64,000 nt of DNA from Neofusicoccum parvum (GCA_020912385.1 CP087210.1:372001-436000), one strand, 5' to 3'; positions 22,607 to 35,171 are shown, counted from the stretch's first letter. Translations and numbers: made by a program. Notes: generated by a model not told the origin, from the sequence alone.

Positions 22607-24710
22607 CTAGAGCGACGCACGTATGACGACAACCTCGTCGCGTTTCCGCAGCGCGATGCCGGCCTGCTCCATCAGCGCGCCATCCGGCACTCGAAGGTGC
22701 ACCCACTCCACACCGAGATCGAACACCCTTCTCGAGTCTTCCTGCGCAGCCGCTTCAACCCACTCGACGCCCACGGCCACGTCGGCTCCGTCGGCGCTGC
22801 TGAGCGAACTGGCGCAAGAGACGCTGGAAGCTATGGAGCGGACGTTTTCGTAGGTCAGCTCGACGTGGATCCGGGGCGTGTGGAAGCGAGCTGTCGAGCC
22901 GCAGGACAGGACGAGCGCGACCGGCACGTTTCGAGCCAGGCGGTGCAGCGGCGGGTTGGGGGTCAGACGCGGTCTGGTGGGAGGGACGTCCGTTTCTGTG
23001 GTTTGCGTCTCGCCGCCGGGCGGTGTGGGGGTGGCGAAGGGGTGCGAGGGCTTTGGTGCGGGAGATGGGGGTCTGAGGGTTGGGGTTGGGGAGGGGTTCC
23101 TGACGGCTGTCGGAGGAGACGACTTCCTCTCCGATGCGTTGGAGCTTGCTGCGGATGCGGAGGGCGGTTTCGGGCTAACGGTAGATGTGGATGAGCTGTT
23201 GGAGTGCTCGGATGGGCCTCTTGGTGAAGTCTCATCTGCGGGAGCGGCCGACAGTACCGAGGGAGTGATTGATGCTGGATTGAAGATGATACTTTCGTTG
23301 GGATCCGGCAAGCGAAGTGATTGGGATTCTAAGCAGTGCCTTATCTTGTATTCGAGAGCCTCATTGAAAGCAACCAACCATTTCAAGGCCCTGGTCTGAG
23401 TGTCATCGGAGAGGCTCAAATTTGCGAGCCTCGGAATCCTCCATCTGGGATAAATCCGGCCATGGGATCCCGGAACATAGAATCCTCCGTGTACTTTTAT
23501 GAAAAGATTACACAAAAAACACGCAAATTTGCTTGAGCAAATCACTCGGGGTGGTAGAAGAATTTCGGGATGTTGCTCATAGTAGAAGAGCAGTTGTATT
23601 TCGGCGTGAACCCGTTTTTCTTTTTGTAAATGCTCTAGGATTTCTTTTTTGATGCCGACTAGACCCTTCTTCGAGCGTGATTCAATCGCGCGTTCGAGAT
23701 TTCTGCGAGCGCGTTTGTTTCCTTGGGTCATGACACGACTGAAGAAGCCATGCTGGTCTGATGATGTCTCTTGACATTGATTTTCTACCCTGAAGGATGA
23801 GTTGCAAAGCTCAACTACTTCCAGATTGCGGAAGATTGGATATTTGCGCACAACCCCGAGGAGATACTGCGCTGCTGACCGGTATTGAGAAAGTCTTTGG
23901 AGTCTCTCGATGAGATTTTCTCGTGAATCACCAGACCATGAATTGATATTCCGAGGAATTGGAGCGAATATGGCCTCTAAGTTGACAGATGCGAGCATAT
24001 TATCGATATCAGCAAGAATCTGCTTGAGTAGTTCTCGTCCAGCCTCAGAGCGGGCTTCTGGCGTCGAAAGATCCTCGAGTCTTGTAAAAAGATCCGCTAA
24101 CGATTCGGAACACTTCTTGAACATGGTGTAGTTGCCCGGCGAACTTCCCATCGAATTCAGAAGACTTACAGCATGCTGCAGCTTCGGTAGTATTGCAGGT
24201 TTGAGGGACTTCCGTGAAGCTACTGCGTGCCGTGACCGGAGCCGCCCAAGGAGTCGTGATTGAGAGATATTTACGATGTCATCTATCAACTGGTCGGCCT
24301 GAGAATCACGATTCCCTGTGTTGAATATTAGACAGCAGTTGTCTAAGTGAGAGGGCTAACCAACCAACATTCGCGTGAAGTATTAATTTGTTAGCGATGA
24401 ATCTCAGGCCATCGACTCGATTCGTCTGTGACCCAGAGTTCATAGCAGTCCTGATGATGAGACCACTTCCCTCAGGCTTCTCCTCTACGCACACGGCACC
24501 AACTTTGTCCGGATCGTCCGTGTTCGCGAAAAGTATTGCAAATGCTTCGGCCGTATGTTTTTCATGTTTGAATGATAGAGTGCGTGGCAAAGGAGCTGCA
24601 CTATCTCTGCGCTCTGCTGGAGATGCGTGTTGGGTGGCTGCCTCAAGCTTCGGGTCTAGCAACGCCAGTAGAGCTATATTTTCTTCTATGGCCCGGTATT
24701 GATTGGCCAT
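22607..24710 (-). CDS. OTT_1508-type deaminase-fold protein
   Basis: Predicted 684 aa in two exons, 24365-24710 and 22607-24315, with a 49-nt intron (donor GTTGGT, acceptor CACAG) that joins HANV to GNRDSQADQ. The central region carries the two halves of a zinc-dependent deaminase site: HAEIQLLFYYE at about residues 352-362 (His ligand and catalytic Glu) and CSSKFACFLCNLF at about 375-387 (paired Cys ligands), followed by SHGRIYPRWRIP. This matches the fungal family related to the OTT_1508 deaminases, which resembles cytidine-deaminase-fold enzymes but has no established substrate. The ~150-residue C-terminus is Pro/Ser/Thr-rich and low-complexity, then ends in a short hydrophobic-charged segment. 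Function is unknown; a nucleic-acid or nucleotide deaminase is only an inference. No signal peptide is seen. Confidence 0.82.
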
Positions 24711-27357
24711 ATTCTCGAGTTGCCCGCCTTCACGAAGATAATATGGTCGAGATGATGATGGCGTGAGAAACCTCCGTGACTGTCGTACAGAATGAGTCTA
24801 TGAGTGAGGCTTGGGTGTCTTTGGAAGCCGTTCGGACACTCCCCAAAATGAACATGACTTTCACGGCATGCAGGTGCAAAGCAGAACAGGAAGTGGATGA
24901 ATTACGGATTTCGGAGCTTTCATGAAGATATCTGATCGGAGTGGATGGTAGATATGGGGATGTTGATCCGTCGTCGCGCTATCAAAGTTACTTACCCCGC
25001 TCCGATTGCTGTGACACCAGCCTCGCTACAAACTGCCAGGAGGCTGTTCCGGTACTACACCACGTAGGGCTCCGGCAACATCCAAGATGGCCAAGCTCTC
25101 GTTCACTATCAAATCCGCAACCGGCTTTTTTGGAGGTCAGTTCGAGGGGTCATCACTCGATTGAGGCTTGCAGCCGAACGCTAGCTATTGAGAGCAGGTT
25201 TCCGGATCAGTAGCTTCATCCGGCCCGCCACGGCTTGATCTTCCGGGCAGCCTGCAAGTTCTGCTTCCTCACCATACATGTTCCTTCTTCTTTACTTGTT
25301 TCAACCCATTGATGACTACAACCTAAGCAAGCACTCCTTCGATACTCCGACTCTCGTCCATGCGACATGACACTTGTCCCTGACAATTGCAGGTGGAAGT
25401 TATGCAGAACCAAAGTGGTGCTCGAATTCATAGAACACCAGCTGGACTAACATTTGGTTCGCGAAGGGTAATTTTGACTGCGGAAAAGGCTCGATTGATC
25501 CTTCGCACCAGACAAACACCCGCGGAAGTATGTTTTTGGCTTTTGAGACGGCATCTCGGGTTCCGGAATTACGGTGATGATTGAACACGGCAGTCTACTG
25601 GAACGTTTCTTCCTGAGAGGGATGGAGAGTTGAAGAGGGGTCTTCAGGCGTCTTCTGAGCGTGTTGTGCACCCCGGAGAGCAGCATGAAGAATGCGAGGC
25701 TTATATCTCCATGGCTGTGGTGTCGTCGGCTGTATTGAAGAAGCGGGAGAAGGGGCGAGGGAGGAGATGTGGTGGACAAGATTCGAGAGATGTTTTTGGA
25801 TCTGGTGGACGTCTGTGGGGGTTAGCCAACCGCCGGGTTGAGGTATTGTACGGTCTCCCTTCTCTTCATCATCACCTCTATTGGATACACCCCGCGTCGG
25901 CCTAAGGTAGATAGACGTGTTGGAAAGAGGCTTTTGAAGTTTGAGGGGTGGCGAAAAGGATCGGAGCCATGGTGTTGGGTGCTGTCGGAAAATATGCAGG
26001 CCTGATGTTCTGAGGTGGGCGCGGAGATGAACTATTAGTGAGAGTTGAGTTTTCGTTGGGATGAGTATTGCGGGTTCCTCACCATCGTTGCGTCTGAACC
26101 AATACTCGAACATCCGTGTATGTCAATTCTTCCCTCTTTTCCACAGTCTTGCAGGCAGCAAGAACATACCGAGGAGAGGCAAAGGGGCATAATCTCTTTC
26201 CGGTCCAACAGCCATGGAAAAGTAAAGCCGGCTTCAAAGTAGAGTAGCTAGCATTCCCATCCCACACCAGGGCGTCGTCGGCAACGCCGATGCTCACTCC
26301 CTCCCTTCACCCGGCTACCGACTCGGAGGCCAGATCTCGCGCCGACAGTTCCCCGCTGCCGCCGGGCCACCAAGCACCACACTCCCTAACGGGCCGTCAA
26401 CCCATCCATGCTTCGTGGGCCGCCCAGCAGTATCCACAGAGATCCCGCCGAAAAAGCCACACACCCACACACCGCTATGCCCCGTCCCCAGAATTGGGGG
26501 GCGTGCGCTATTGGGGAGTCGTGCATTGGAATACGATGCCCGCGAGGTGCACGGGGGGTGTTTCGGTAGCCTTGACGACACAATGCCGTCGTTGGAGGAC
26601 GATCGAGAGGACTGGGGGTGATCCCGGCGTTCTGCAGAGCGTGGGAGGGCGTTCTGGATCGGAGTGACGTCTCGGAGATAGCTCGGACAGTGGTTTTTCG
26701 CCTTGCTATCGTGTGGAAGCGGTCTCTCCTGAGTGGTGACGTGGGGGTTTCAAGATGGAGGAAGTTTGTGTTTGGTGAACGGGTGACGTGAGAGAGATGG
26801 AGGGTGATTGGTGAAACGACGGTGGGGACGTGGTCTGGGAATTACCTCATTGGGAAGACGTGTAGGGTATCGTGGTGGGCCAAGTCACTCGTGACTATGA
26901 GGCTTCGCCTGCACAGCCATAGAACCAGTCTATGGCACGGACCTGCATCATCTACATCTTCTCTGTACTGGCATCTTGCTGCGTAGATGATTGCCTCATG
27001 GCTGCAGTCACGTGTTGTTCGCGGCCACGAGTTTTGCGTATTGCGTCACCGGTCAAGCACACCGAACGGCGCCAGGCGCACCACATAACCATGGTTCCTA
27101 ACTCCCACTAACTTCATTTGTCGAAGGCTGAATCCTCAATCATGACTTAACGGTGTGCAGGAAGGGGCTGTGTATACAGTGTTTGGGCGAGAGCAGGCAA
27201 GTAACGACTCCTGGTTGGCCCTCCGCACCGATGGCTGTAGGAGAGGCGCTGAGCTGGCCTCACATGGCGAGCACAGCCGCACCAGGCAGCTGTTGGTTTC
27301 TTAACCTCTCCCTTCTCCTCGTGCTCCGGCCTTCCACGTCACTTCACTCCTCACATC
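24711..27357. other. 2.6-kb region with at most one small unresolved locus
   Basis: Lies between the deaminase-like gene and the PigL_N/ankyrin gene. Apart from the doubtful minus-strand locus near 25.6-26.2 kb, I see no gene. The right end (about 27.0-27.36 kb) should contain the promoter of the ankyrin gene. Confidence 0.35.
25595..26113 (-). CDS. Possible small hypothetical gene, structure unresolved
   Basis: A 172-codon open frame with no recognised domain. Its visible text (PGGWLTPTDVHQIQKHLSNL, then Pro/Ser-rich) looks more protein-like than nearby shadows, but its first methionine is not a proven start. Plausible fungal introns cross the area: a GTATGT donor at ~26171, a GTGAGG donor at ~26083 and a CTAATAG acceptor at ~26033. 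Using them gives a different frame opening at an ATG near 26215 (MAVGPERDY) and including MAPILFATPQTS. The two readings are incompatible, so only a transcript can settle whether a gene exists here and in which frame. Confidence 0.25.
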   Translation of the reverse strand: MFEYWFRRNDGEEPAILIPTKTQLSLIVHLRAHLRTSGLHIFRQHPTPWLRSFSPPLKLQKPLSNTSIYLRPTRGVSNRGDDEEKGDRTIPQPGGWLTPTDVHQIQKHLSNLVHHISSLAPSPASSIQPTTPQPWRYKPRILHAALRGAQHAQKTPEDPSSTLHPSQEETFQ

Positions 27358-30300
27358 ATGGATGCCGTGAGTGCGGGGTCCAGCGTTCTCGCCTTCGTCG
27401 GCATCGCCCTCAAATCCACCGAGGCTATCTACAAGGTGATCTCGGGCATTCGCGATGGGCCAGAGAAAGTTGAACGTCTCAAGTCCGCGGTCGAGGCCCT
27501 ACGAGCCGTGCTGAACCAGCTCTCCGATCTTCCCCTCCACAAGCAGCTCGCCAGCGCCCAGCTGACTGCGGAACTCGAGGACGCTATCAGGAGGTGCGAA
27601 GATGACATCAGGTCCTTCTCCAAAAAGCTTTCGTCGCTCCAGAATTCTGGTAGCGATAAGAAATTGACAACAGCCTGGCAGCGCGTCAAGACTGTCCTCA
27701 AATCAGAGGACTTATCGGAAATGCTGGCCGCTGTCACAAACCATGTTACTACCCTTAGCGCTTTCCTCGGAGTGCGTCAGAGGTATGTAGTTAAGTTCAA
27801 CCTGCTTCAGTCAGGGATACTGATATATCGTCTTCCAGCATTGTTGCATCAGAACAAACACACAACATATCAGCTCTTCAACAGACCATTCAGTCTCAAT
27901 TCGACCTTGTGGCTTCAAGTGCACAGCTCCTCCAGCAAAATGCCGCCACATTGACCTCTTTTACCGGACAACTCAACTCCTTTAAGGACCACTCCAACAT
28001 GGCACAACGAAGCACGGAACAGGCATTGGACAGGCTCGGTCAAAGGATTGATGCAATGCCATCGTTTTCTCAAACACAATTCGATGTCATCAAAAATATG
28101 CTGGAAACGCTGTCCATCCAGCAAGGCCATCGGACGCAACCTGATTCAAGCGGCACTTCGCATCAATCTTTCACTGAGGATTCTGGCTCCGACTCTGATT
28201 CCAGCATCATCTCCCTGCCCAGACCACGCCGGTCCGCGCATCCTCCTAGTCTTCTCCCATCCATACGAAAGCTTGAAAGTCTCGTGGACAGCAAGGAGAA
28301 GACAGTCGGCTCTTCAGAAGCAAATAATATCATCAAGGAACTTCAAAAGTTGCTCGGTGCAGTTTGCAAAAGCCCGCTTGCAAGAGTAGCAGAGAAGCGC
28401 AAGCACGACGATGAAGATCCCGTGATGAAGCTCGATGTAAAGAGAATACGAGGTTTTCTTGACACCACCTACAAGGTCAAGATCAACGATGAGAGTTAGT
28501 ATTCAACCAAGGTTTCTAGACAATGACTAACTTGGTTAGAACCTAATCTGCGCGTCCGAGATCCGGCCCGGTCCATCGACAAGAGGAGATCTTCAACAGT
28601 GCTCATCAATGAGGGCTCGATATTTCTACGCACACGAACCAGATGGGTCAGAGCCGCCGACGCGAGACAGACGCCGGAAGATAACGAAAAGATGGATGAA
28701 GATATTCTGGAATTTGCTGCCAACCTGATTTTCACACCTTCGTTACCAGAGTTGAGAATGAAGCTGTCCACGTCCTTCTACCAACGAATGACATCAGATG
28801 GTGGCTACCTCGTCATACCACCTAAGTTATCAATTCATGCCATGGTCCCGGACAACTCGGACATATTCAATTTGATCAAAGAAGACGATTTGGTGGGAAT
28901 CGTCAGATTATTCGAGCAGGGGAGAGCATCACTGCGCGATTGTGACACAAAAGGCCGGTCACTTTTGAGTGTGAGTATTATTTCAGATATTCGCACTCCG
29001 TATGAAATTGTCCTTTTCATTCAACCTGGAAAATGGGGGGGATACATGGACTTCATACACTCTAGTGATTGCCAACCCTACCCCTACACTTCCACATAGT
29101 GTTGAGCATGTCTGATGAGCACAGTACGCTAGCTACGCCAAATCAGCTAAAATATGCCAATTCCTGGTGGAACGAGGTGCTGATGTCGACGCTCTGGAAG
29201 TCCTTATCAGCGACGCTTATAGCGAAGATTGAGAAAGCCTGGTGTATGCCAACTTTACAGTCTCTATCTCATGGCATTTATATGCTGACATTTTCTCAGT
29301 CCGCCACTTTTGCAGGCTGCTTGGTCGACATGCTCTGAGCGCTCTTCCTACGAGTGCAACCGGATACTCGTGAACGCAGGTGCTGATCTACAGCTGCAAG
29401 GGAAAGGAACAGGAAAGCTTGGCAGAACAACGCCATTCTTACACACGCTCATGAATGATCCCGTAAGATGTCTTGGACATGCTCGCACTGAACTTTACTC
29501 ATTACCTTCCAGGGCAGCGCGTCAACTCTCCTGAGTCTGAGCCATGCTCTCATAGATATCGAACAGAGGAACGCCAGTGGCCATACCCCTTTGCAGTACA
29601 TACTCAACGATCTCAACGATTATAATCCAGTTGGTGTTGAGTCACGAATGATGTCAGCTAATGTATCATTTGAATTCCTCTACACATTGGGGGCCGACTT
29701 TCGAGCTACAGACAAATACGAAAATACGGCGTTGCACATCGTAGCCATGTGCGTTGCAAACTTTGAAGACTATCGTTTGAAAATTAACTGGGATATAATT
29801 TTCTCCCTATTAAGCACTCTGATAGAATGTGGAGTGGACGTGCGTTCGTTGAATTGTTGGGAACAAACAGCTGTGGACTGCTGTTGTAGAGGTCTGCAAA
29901 GCAACTGGCAGGATCGAATCCTTCACCTGAGATTGTGGCGAGATGTCCTCGAGACCCATGGGTACGATCCTGAAGATTTTGGAATTTTTGTGGTTGCAAG
30001 CCCATGTACAGTCTGCAGGTCCGAGAACGCCATCTATATTGGCAACAAGCAGACTGACAGATCGAGCTACAACGGCGATGAAACTTCGGAAGCTGGCAAT
30101 TTGGGCTTATCCGACTATTTCGAGGGCTATGGAAGAGATAACTCGGAGGAAGCAAACATGTACTCTGAAGAGGACTGTGGTGCCTCTGATTCGGAGAAGA
30201 CCGATGGCGACTCTGAGAGTTCCGAGCCAGCAAGCGACCTGGACACCGAGCTTACTCACGAAGCATGGACATCGACTCGTCCGACCACGAAGCGGGCTCC

Positions 30301-30367
30301 CCCGCCTGGGACGTTCTGGGCCGTCATCGATCACGCTGTCGAGCAAGAAGGCAATCCGTGGGAGTGA
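27358..30367 (+). CDS. PigL_N-domain/ankyrin-like protein interrupted by an in-frame stop
   Basis: Six exons predicted: 27358-27782, 27839-28494, 28540-28970, 29125-29243, 29300-29462 and 29513-30367. Phases agree at all joins, giving 883 codons. The N-terminus (MDAVSAGSSVLAFVGIALKS, then VISGIRDGPEKVERLKSAVE) is the helical fungal domain found at the head of STAND/NLR-like proteins (PigL_N type). A coiled-coil and basic linker (KRKHDDEDP) follow. Then come ankyrin-like pieces: ICQFLVERGADVDAL, CNRILVNAGADLQLQ, FLYTLGADFRATDKYENTALHI. The C-terminus is acidic. In exon 4 the frame hits TGA at 29230-29232 (SED-stop-ESLV), so the product would stop after 539 aa. A CGA-to-TGA change explains it simply; sequencing error or a pseudogene are the alternatives. 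In the family such proteins are linked to non-self recognition or are of unknown function. Confidence 0.72.
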
Positions 30368-33352
30368 GCAGGGGCAGATTGCAGGACTGGCAGGGAGACA
30401 AACAAAGGCAGCTAGGCAAACCGGGTTGCTGCACCAGTTTCATTATAGGCACTGTTCACCAGATATACCGTTATAGAGGTCCGTTATACATGTATTTTAT
30501 TGCAAGCAATCTCGATCGTTCCATGTACAGCACGGTTGTCACACCAGATTGGGTGAACGGCAGCATTCGCGCGTAGGCGAATTGGCGGCCGGACACGCAG
30601 ATCATCCAAACATCGATCGTGCGTTCGTACGAGTGCGTCCGGGTCCCGACGACATCGGCAACGACTTCCGCACCGCAGCATTCCCGCTCACGTGGATAGC
30701 TGCTGCCTCCAAGCCTAACCACGTACACCGGCTAGCCCTCACTTGAAGCATCCGCTGCTGGAGGAGAGCGGACGTGCCAAATTTGTAGGCCGGCGCCGCA
30801 TGCCCTCGGACTTTCAGAATTCGCCGTTGCCCGAGCACGAGGTCCCCGAGACGGTCGGTTCGTCCCGTATCGCGCAGCTGATCCTCCGACGGAGGACCTG
30901 ATCCATCCAACCAATACTCCGTGGCGCCTTTTCGAGGCTGCCTTTGGACTGTGACCCCATGGACTGCGTTGCTCCTCACCTTTCCACACTGACGTACTTA
31001 GCCTCGCCTCCCCACCACCTCTGCTCCCACCTCATGCCCCAACCCACCAAATCAACAATGCAGCCGCTCCATCGCGGGCCAGGCCAACCCACCAACGGAG
31101 GCGTCTCCGGCGCTATATCGGAGGAAGCCCCCATCTGCATCCAACACGCGGACGCAACACAAATCCACCATCGGTAATTTGCTACTCGACTCGGCAAAGC
31201 TGCCTGCATGCAACCGGCGGCTTCGGCCTGCTCTCCATCCCAAGTTTTGCCTTGGCTGGCTGGGCCGGCGCACCATCAGTACCGCCAACCAACCAACAAT
31301 CAACAGAGACCGTTCACACAAAGAGACGCAAAAACCAAACGGGCCGAACCAGAAGATCACACTCGCAACCACGGGTCGTGATCCCAAGTACCGCACCTAA
31401 GCGGACCTGGAGCCTCGGCAAGGACAGCAACGGCGAAGACCCACGGCGCCATTTCCACCGGCCTGGCCTGGTCTCTCTCCGCCGCGACAACTGTGCCCGT
31501 GATCCACGGCCACGAGTTCTCGTGTTTCGCGGCCACGAGTCCTCCTTCACCCGGCCGGCACACACCCTCCACGAAGAAAAAAGGTCGCCGACAGCCAACC
31601 AATCGCGGCGGCCCCCTTCCGCCTCATTTCCATCCTTTTTCCCCATCGAACGGAAATCCTGCCGCCCTGCCATCATCGCTCCCAGCCGAGCCGCCGCATC
31701 GACATTCCTGGACCCCCCCCCCCCCCCCTCCCTCCCGGGCCGCGCACACGGCGCTTTGTTTCATCATCGCACAGCAGCCGCGCAGCAGGCTCAGCCCGCC
31801 CCGGTCCTCTGGCTGATGGATGGGATGGGATGCGTGCCCGCCCTTCCCGCCTTCCGCTGGAGCGGTCCATCCGGCTCGTTCCCCGTCCACATCGGGGGGC
31901 CCGTTCTCCTCCCTCCCGCCTCCCCCCCTTCACGCGCCGTGCCTACCTCTCGTGAGTAAAACAAGACGTATGGTGAGTGAGTGAGTGGGAGAGTGAGCGG
32001 GTGGGCGAGCGGGTGGTCCCTCCTCCCTGCCTGGCCCCCCCTCCCCTCGTCGAGACGCTGCGCCCAATCACGTCTCCGCGGATACCCTTCCCCCCAAGCC
32101 GACCGACCGCGGCAACTTCGGTAGCGTTTCATGTTTTGCTCTCTCTTTCTCTCTCGGCTTCGATCCGCCGCACGCATGGGATCTTGCATCTCTCGCTCTC
32201 CCGGTCTCGCCGCGGAAGGCGTCCCGGATGCGGCCAAGTTGAGTTTAAATGTTTTGAAACGCCGCGGACATGCCGTTAGTCTACCCATCTCCGCCTCAAC
32301 AACACGTCAAACGTCGCGAGTGGTCGAGGATGAACCTGCTTCTTCGTGTGATTGAATCAGAAGACCGCACATGCCGATTCAGTGAATTGCATGCCCGAGT
32401 TTCAAGATATGGATCATGACGAGTCGGTCAACCGCGATGAATCCAAAAAAAAGTTGTATATGTTACCCAAAAAAAGGATTCCGCCGTCTATACTTTTGAC
32501 TCCACTATATGCCGCCCAAAAGGTAGAAGGTTTGCGTGTGTGTATGAAGAAATGACACACGCCCTTGAGGAAAAAAGCCCTTCCTTTGTCTCCCTTGGAT
32601 GATATCTACAGCTCGAAGGATGAAAACAAAGGTACTAAAGTGAAAGAACCGCAATGCTGAGAACGAGCGCGCGCACAGGTGCTTCTCTGGTGTAGCGTTG
32701 AAGAGGGTAAGAGTGTAAAGAAGACAGCCACCCACCCGCCCAGTTGCCCGACTGAAACCGGTAAGGGAAGATTGGTAAGAAACAAAAAGACCAAATTGGC
32801 AAGACGTCTATTTCGCTAGGCGCATAAAGGAGAAAAAAATGTCGGAGATGCTTGCCACATGCGGTCGAAAAGATGCTGCTTCTGTGCTGCCTGTTTTTTG
32901 TCGCTGGTGCTGATTTGCTGGTCTTTCTGCTGCGGTGAACTGCTGTAGTTGCTGAGAAGTGGATAATGGAATGACTGGACGGCGAGAGTGGCCAACAAGG
33001 GATGGTATCATCGCATCTACAGCGTCATATGTCATGGCGTCGTAAAGGATATCTCTCGAGGAAACGATGAAAAAAACAAGCCGAATGAAAAACTACCTAA
33101 TTAATGCTGGGGCAGGCCGTGTGTTGGTAAAAATGCGGCGTCCATGTGAAAATATCGCACAATCCTCGACAGCAAATCTCGCATGTTCGGCAATTTTGAT
33201 TAGCCTGCCAAGGCGGCCGTAAACCATTGCTCGCGGTTAGCCCGCCGCGAGGCCTCCGATCCTGAGCCACCTTTGCACGCCGAATGCGAGACGAGCTGCC
33301 AAGACAAATGCGACTACGAACAACCGACAGCCTGGCAGCTTGACCTGTGGTG
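30368..33352. other. 3-kb region without a supported gene
   Basis: Between the 3' ends of the ankyrin gene (plus) and the copper-fist gene (minus), so no promoter for them is expected. The middle (31.0-32.3 kb) is very C/G-rich on alternating strands and has long overlapping open frames without motifs. It contains a C16 homopolymer and a GAGT/GGGT-like purine-rich stretch at 31974-32013. The right third is AT-richer and is probably the copper-fist 3' untranslated region. A non-coding transcript cannot be excluded. Confidence 0.4.
31713..31728. repeat. C16 homopolymer
   Basis: Sixteen consecutive cytosines on the plus strand inside a strongly pyrimidine-biased stretch. Length could be polymorphic or affected by sequencing. 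Confidence 0.9.
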
Positions 33353-35171
33353 TTATAACCAGGTCGGAAATTCCGCGTTCTGGTTATTGAGAGTTTCTAT
33401 CGGGACTGAGAACGCGTTGACACCCATACCGGTGCCAAGAAGATTGTACCAGTCCGTTCCCTGCGCATCCGGTGGAGCAGTGGCATCGAGGCCGCTTTGA
33501 GGAGTGTTCATGGGAGTGGTGAAGTCGGGAGCCGGGAACGTCGTGTCCGCGAAACCCGATGAAGCAGCAGTGGTAGTCGGGAAGATGGGCTGGTTATCCA
33601 GCGAGCTAGTACCGAAGATGGCGGGTTGACCCATGAGATTGCTATCCTGAGAGCTTTGCATAAAGTCGAGATCCAGGTTCTGGCGAGGCTCATTTGCCGG
33701 GACCGAGGTCGGCATTTGCTGGCGGACATCTTGCTGACTGAGCGAGGCTGAGCTGAGACGGTAAGATTGAGGATCCCGCATCTGGAAAGGATCGTTCATC
33801 AGTTGTTGATCGCTGACCGCGGGAGGTTCCTGTTGCATCTTGTTCAAGTCCATGTCGCCGAACAGAGCAGGTTCACCAACCTCGGATTGTGCGCCGGAAG
33901 ACGAAGTTGTCATGCCAGGCACGCTCTGTCGGTTCGAGTCGCCGCTGTGGGATACAGGCTGGAGCGAGTCCGAGAGCTTGTTCGGGTCCAGGGGAAGATC
34001 GCCAGCAGACCAGGGGTACGGGTTAGACGTCATGTCCGCCGCAGCCGAAGGGATGTTGTAGTCAAAGTCCGGGGTAAGATCGCCAGTAGGAGATGTAGAT
34101 ATGCTCTCCACACCGTACTGCGGGGCAGGGGCGTACATGCTGCCCATCCACGAATACGTGTGTACCGGCATGCTTTCCGACATAGGCAGGCCATGGGGAG
34201 GTTCGGGAGTCTCGCCGACCAGTTTGCTGAGGGCGCTTTGCTGGTTGTAAACATACTTCGTAGGGTCGAAAATGGATGAATCGTTTTCCAAGCTTCCAGC
34301 AAGAGGGGTCATGGGCACGCTCTCGGCCGTGGACTGCGGTGGGAAGTAGCCGAACCCATTGTTTGTCAAGTTGAGGCTATCGACAGAGCGACGGGCAGGG
34401 TCCATCGTGCGACTGTACATCTCGGCGAGATTATCATGAGACCTGTGGACGGTACCCTGGGTGGTGTGGTGGCGCGGTATCCGGTACGGGGCTCCAGAAG
34501 TGTGAGCAGAGTTGTTCATGCGGTGACAGGGCTTGTGGTGTCCGTTGGCAAAGACCGTCAGGGTGGTCTCCGAGTGGGCAGTCGTGAGCCGTGGCTTGGC
34601 CTTGTTGAAGCCGAGATTCTTCGCAAACCCGGTATCGAGCTTGAGATCGCCCGGTTCCTTCTTAATGCCACACAGGCACTTCTCGCCCTGGTGGCAAGCG
34701 CATCCTGGGGGAGTGCCGGCGAAGTTCAGAGCAGAGTCGATGTTGAGAGCATCGTGTTCGCTCTCGCTCGCACTAGCAGCAGCGGCGGCAGCAGCAGCCT
34801 TTTCCGCCTTCGCCTTGTCCTTCTTGGTACCGCAGTCGCAGCGGGCGTGGTGCGACTTGGTCTTGCGAGCCTTCTGACAGTGTTCGCATTGCTTGACAGG
34901 ACGACCCTTTGGGTTGATGTGCTTCAGTGGACGATCTGTCTGCCTGTCAGAGTTGCATTCTTTGAAGGTATGCTGCTTGCCTGGGCTCGCTCAGAAACGG
35001 GACGGCTCGGCTTATGGTGGCGGCTGAAGGCTGCTTGGTGGTGAAGACTGCGGCGACCGGCACACTGCGCCACGCGTGGATGGAGGGTTTACCTGAGTGC
35101 GTGCACCCGCTGACGCGATGGCCCTTGATGCACGATTCACAAGCGTATTTCTCGCCATTGAAAATAGGCAT
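33353..35171 (-). CDS. Copper-fist transcription factor
   Basis: Predicted 553 aa in two exons, 35093-35171 and 33353-34935, with a 157-nt intron inside the DNA-binding domain (donor GTAAAC, acceptor GACAG). The first 26 residues read NGEKYACESCIKGHRVSGCTH, giving the C-x2-C-x8-C-x-H zinc site. After the junction come DRPLKHINPKGRPVKQCEHC, with the (R/K)GRP minor-groove motif, and KTKSHHARCDC. A second cysteine group, CACHQGEKCLCG, follows an alanine-rich linker and resembles the CxC copper-sensing motifs of Mac1/Cuf1/GRISEA-type regulators. The rest is Ser/Gln/Pro-rich, likely activation domain, without further zinc motifs. Family members respond to copper and control copper uptake or metallothionein genes. 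I chose MPIFNGEKY as start; an ATG six codons upstream (MHITPS) is in frame. Confidence 0.9.

Noticed and set aside
22607..30367. Reading the deaminase-like and ankyrin genes as a proven defence locus
   Set aside because: They are 2.6 kb apart in opposite orientations with a doubtful locus between them; linkage in one genome is not evidence of a system.
31252..31959. 235-codon plus-strand open frame
   Set aside because: Pro/Arg/Ser-rich translation across a C16 tract, no domain, and antisense frames of similar length; judged a composition artefact.
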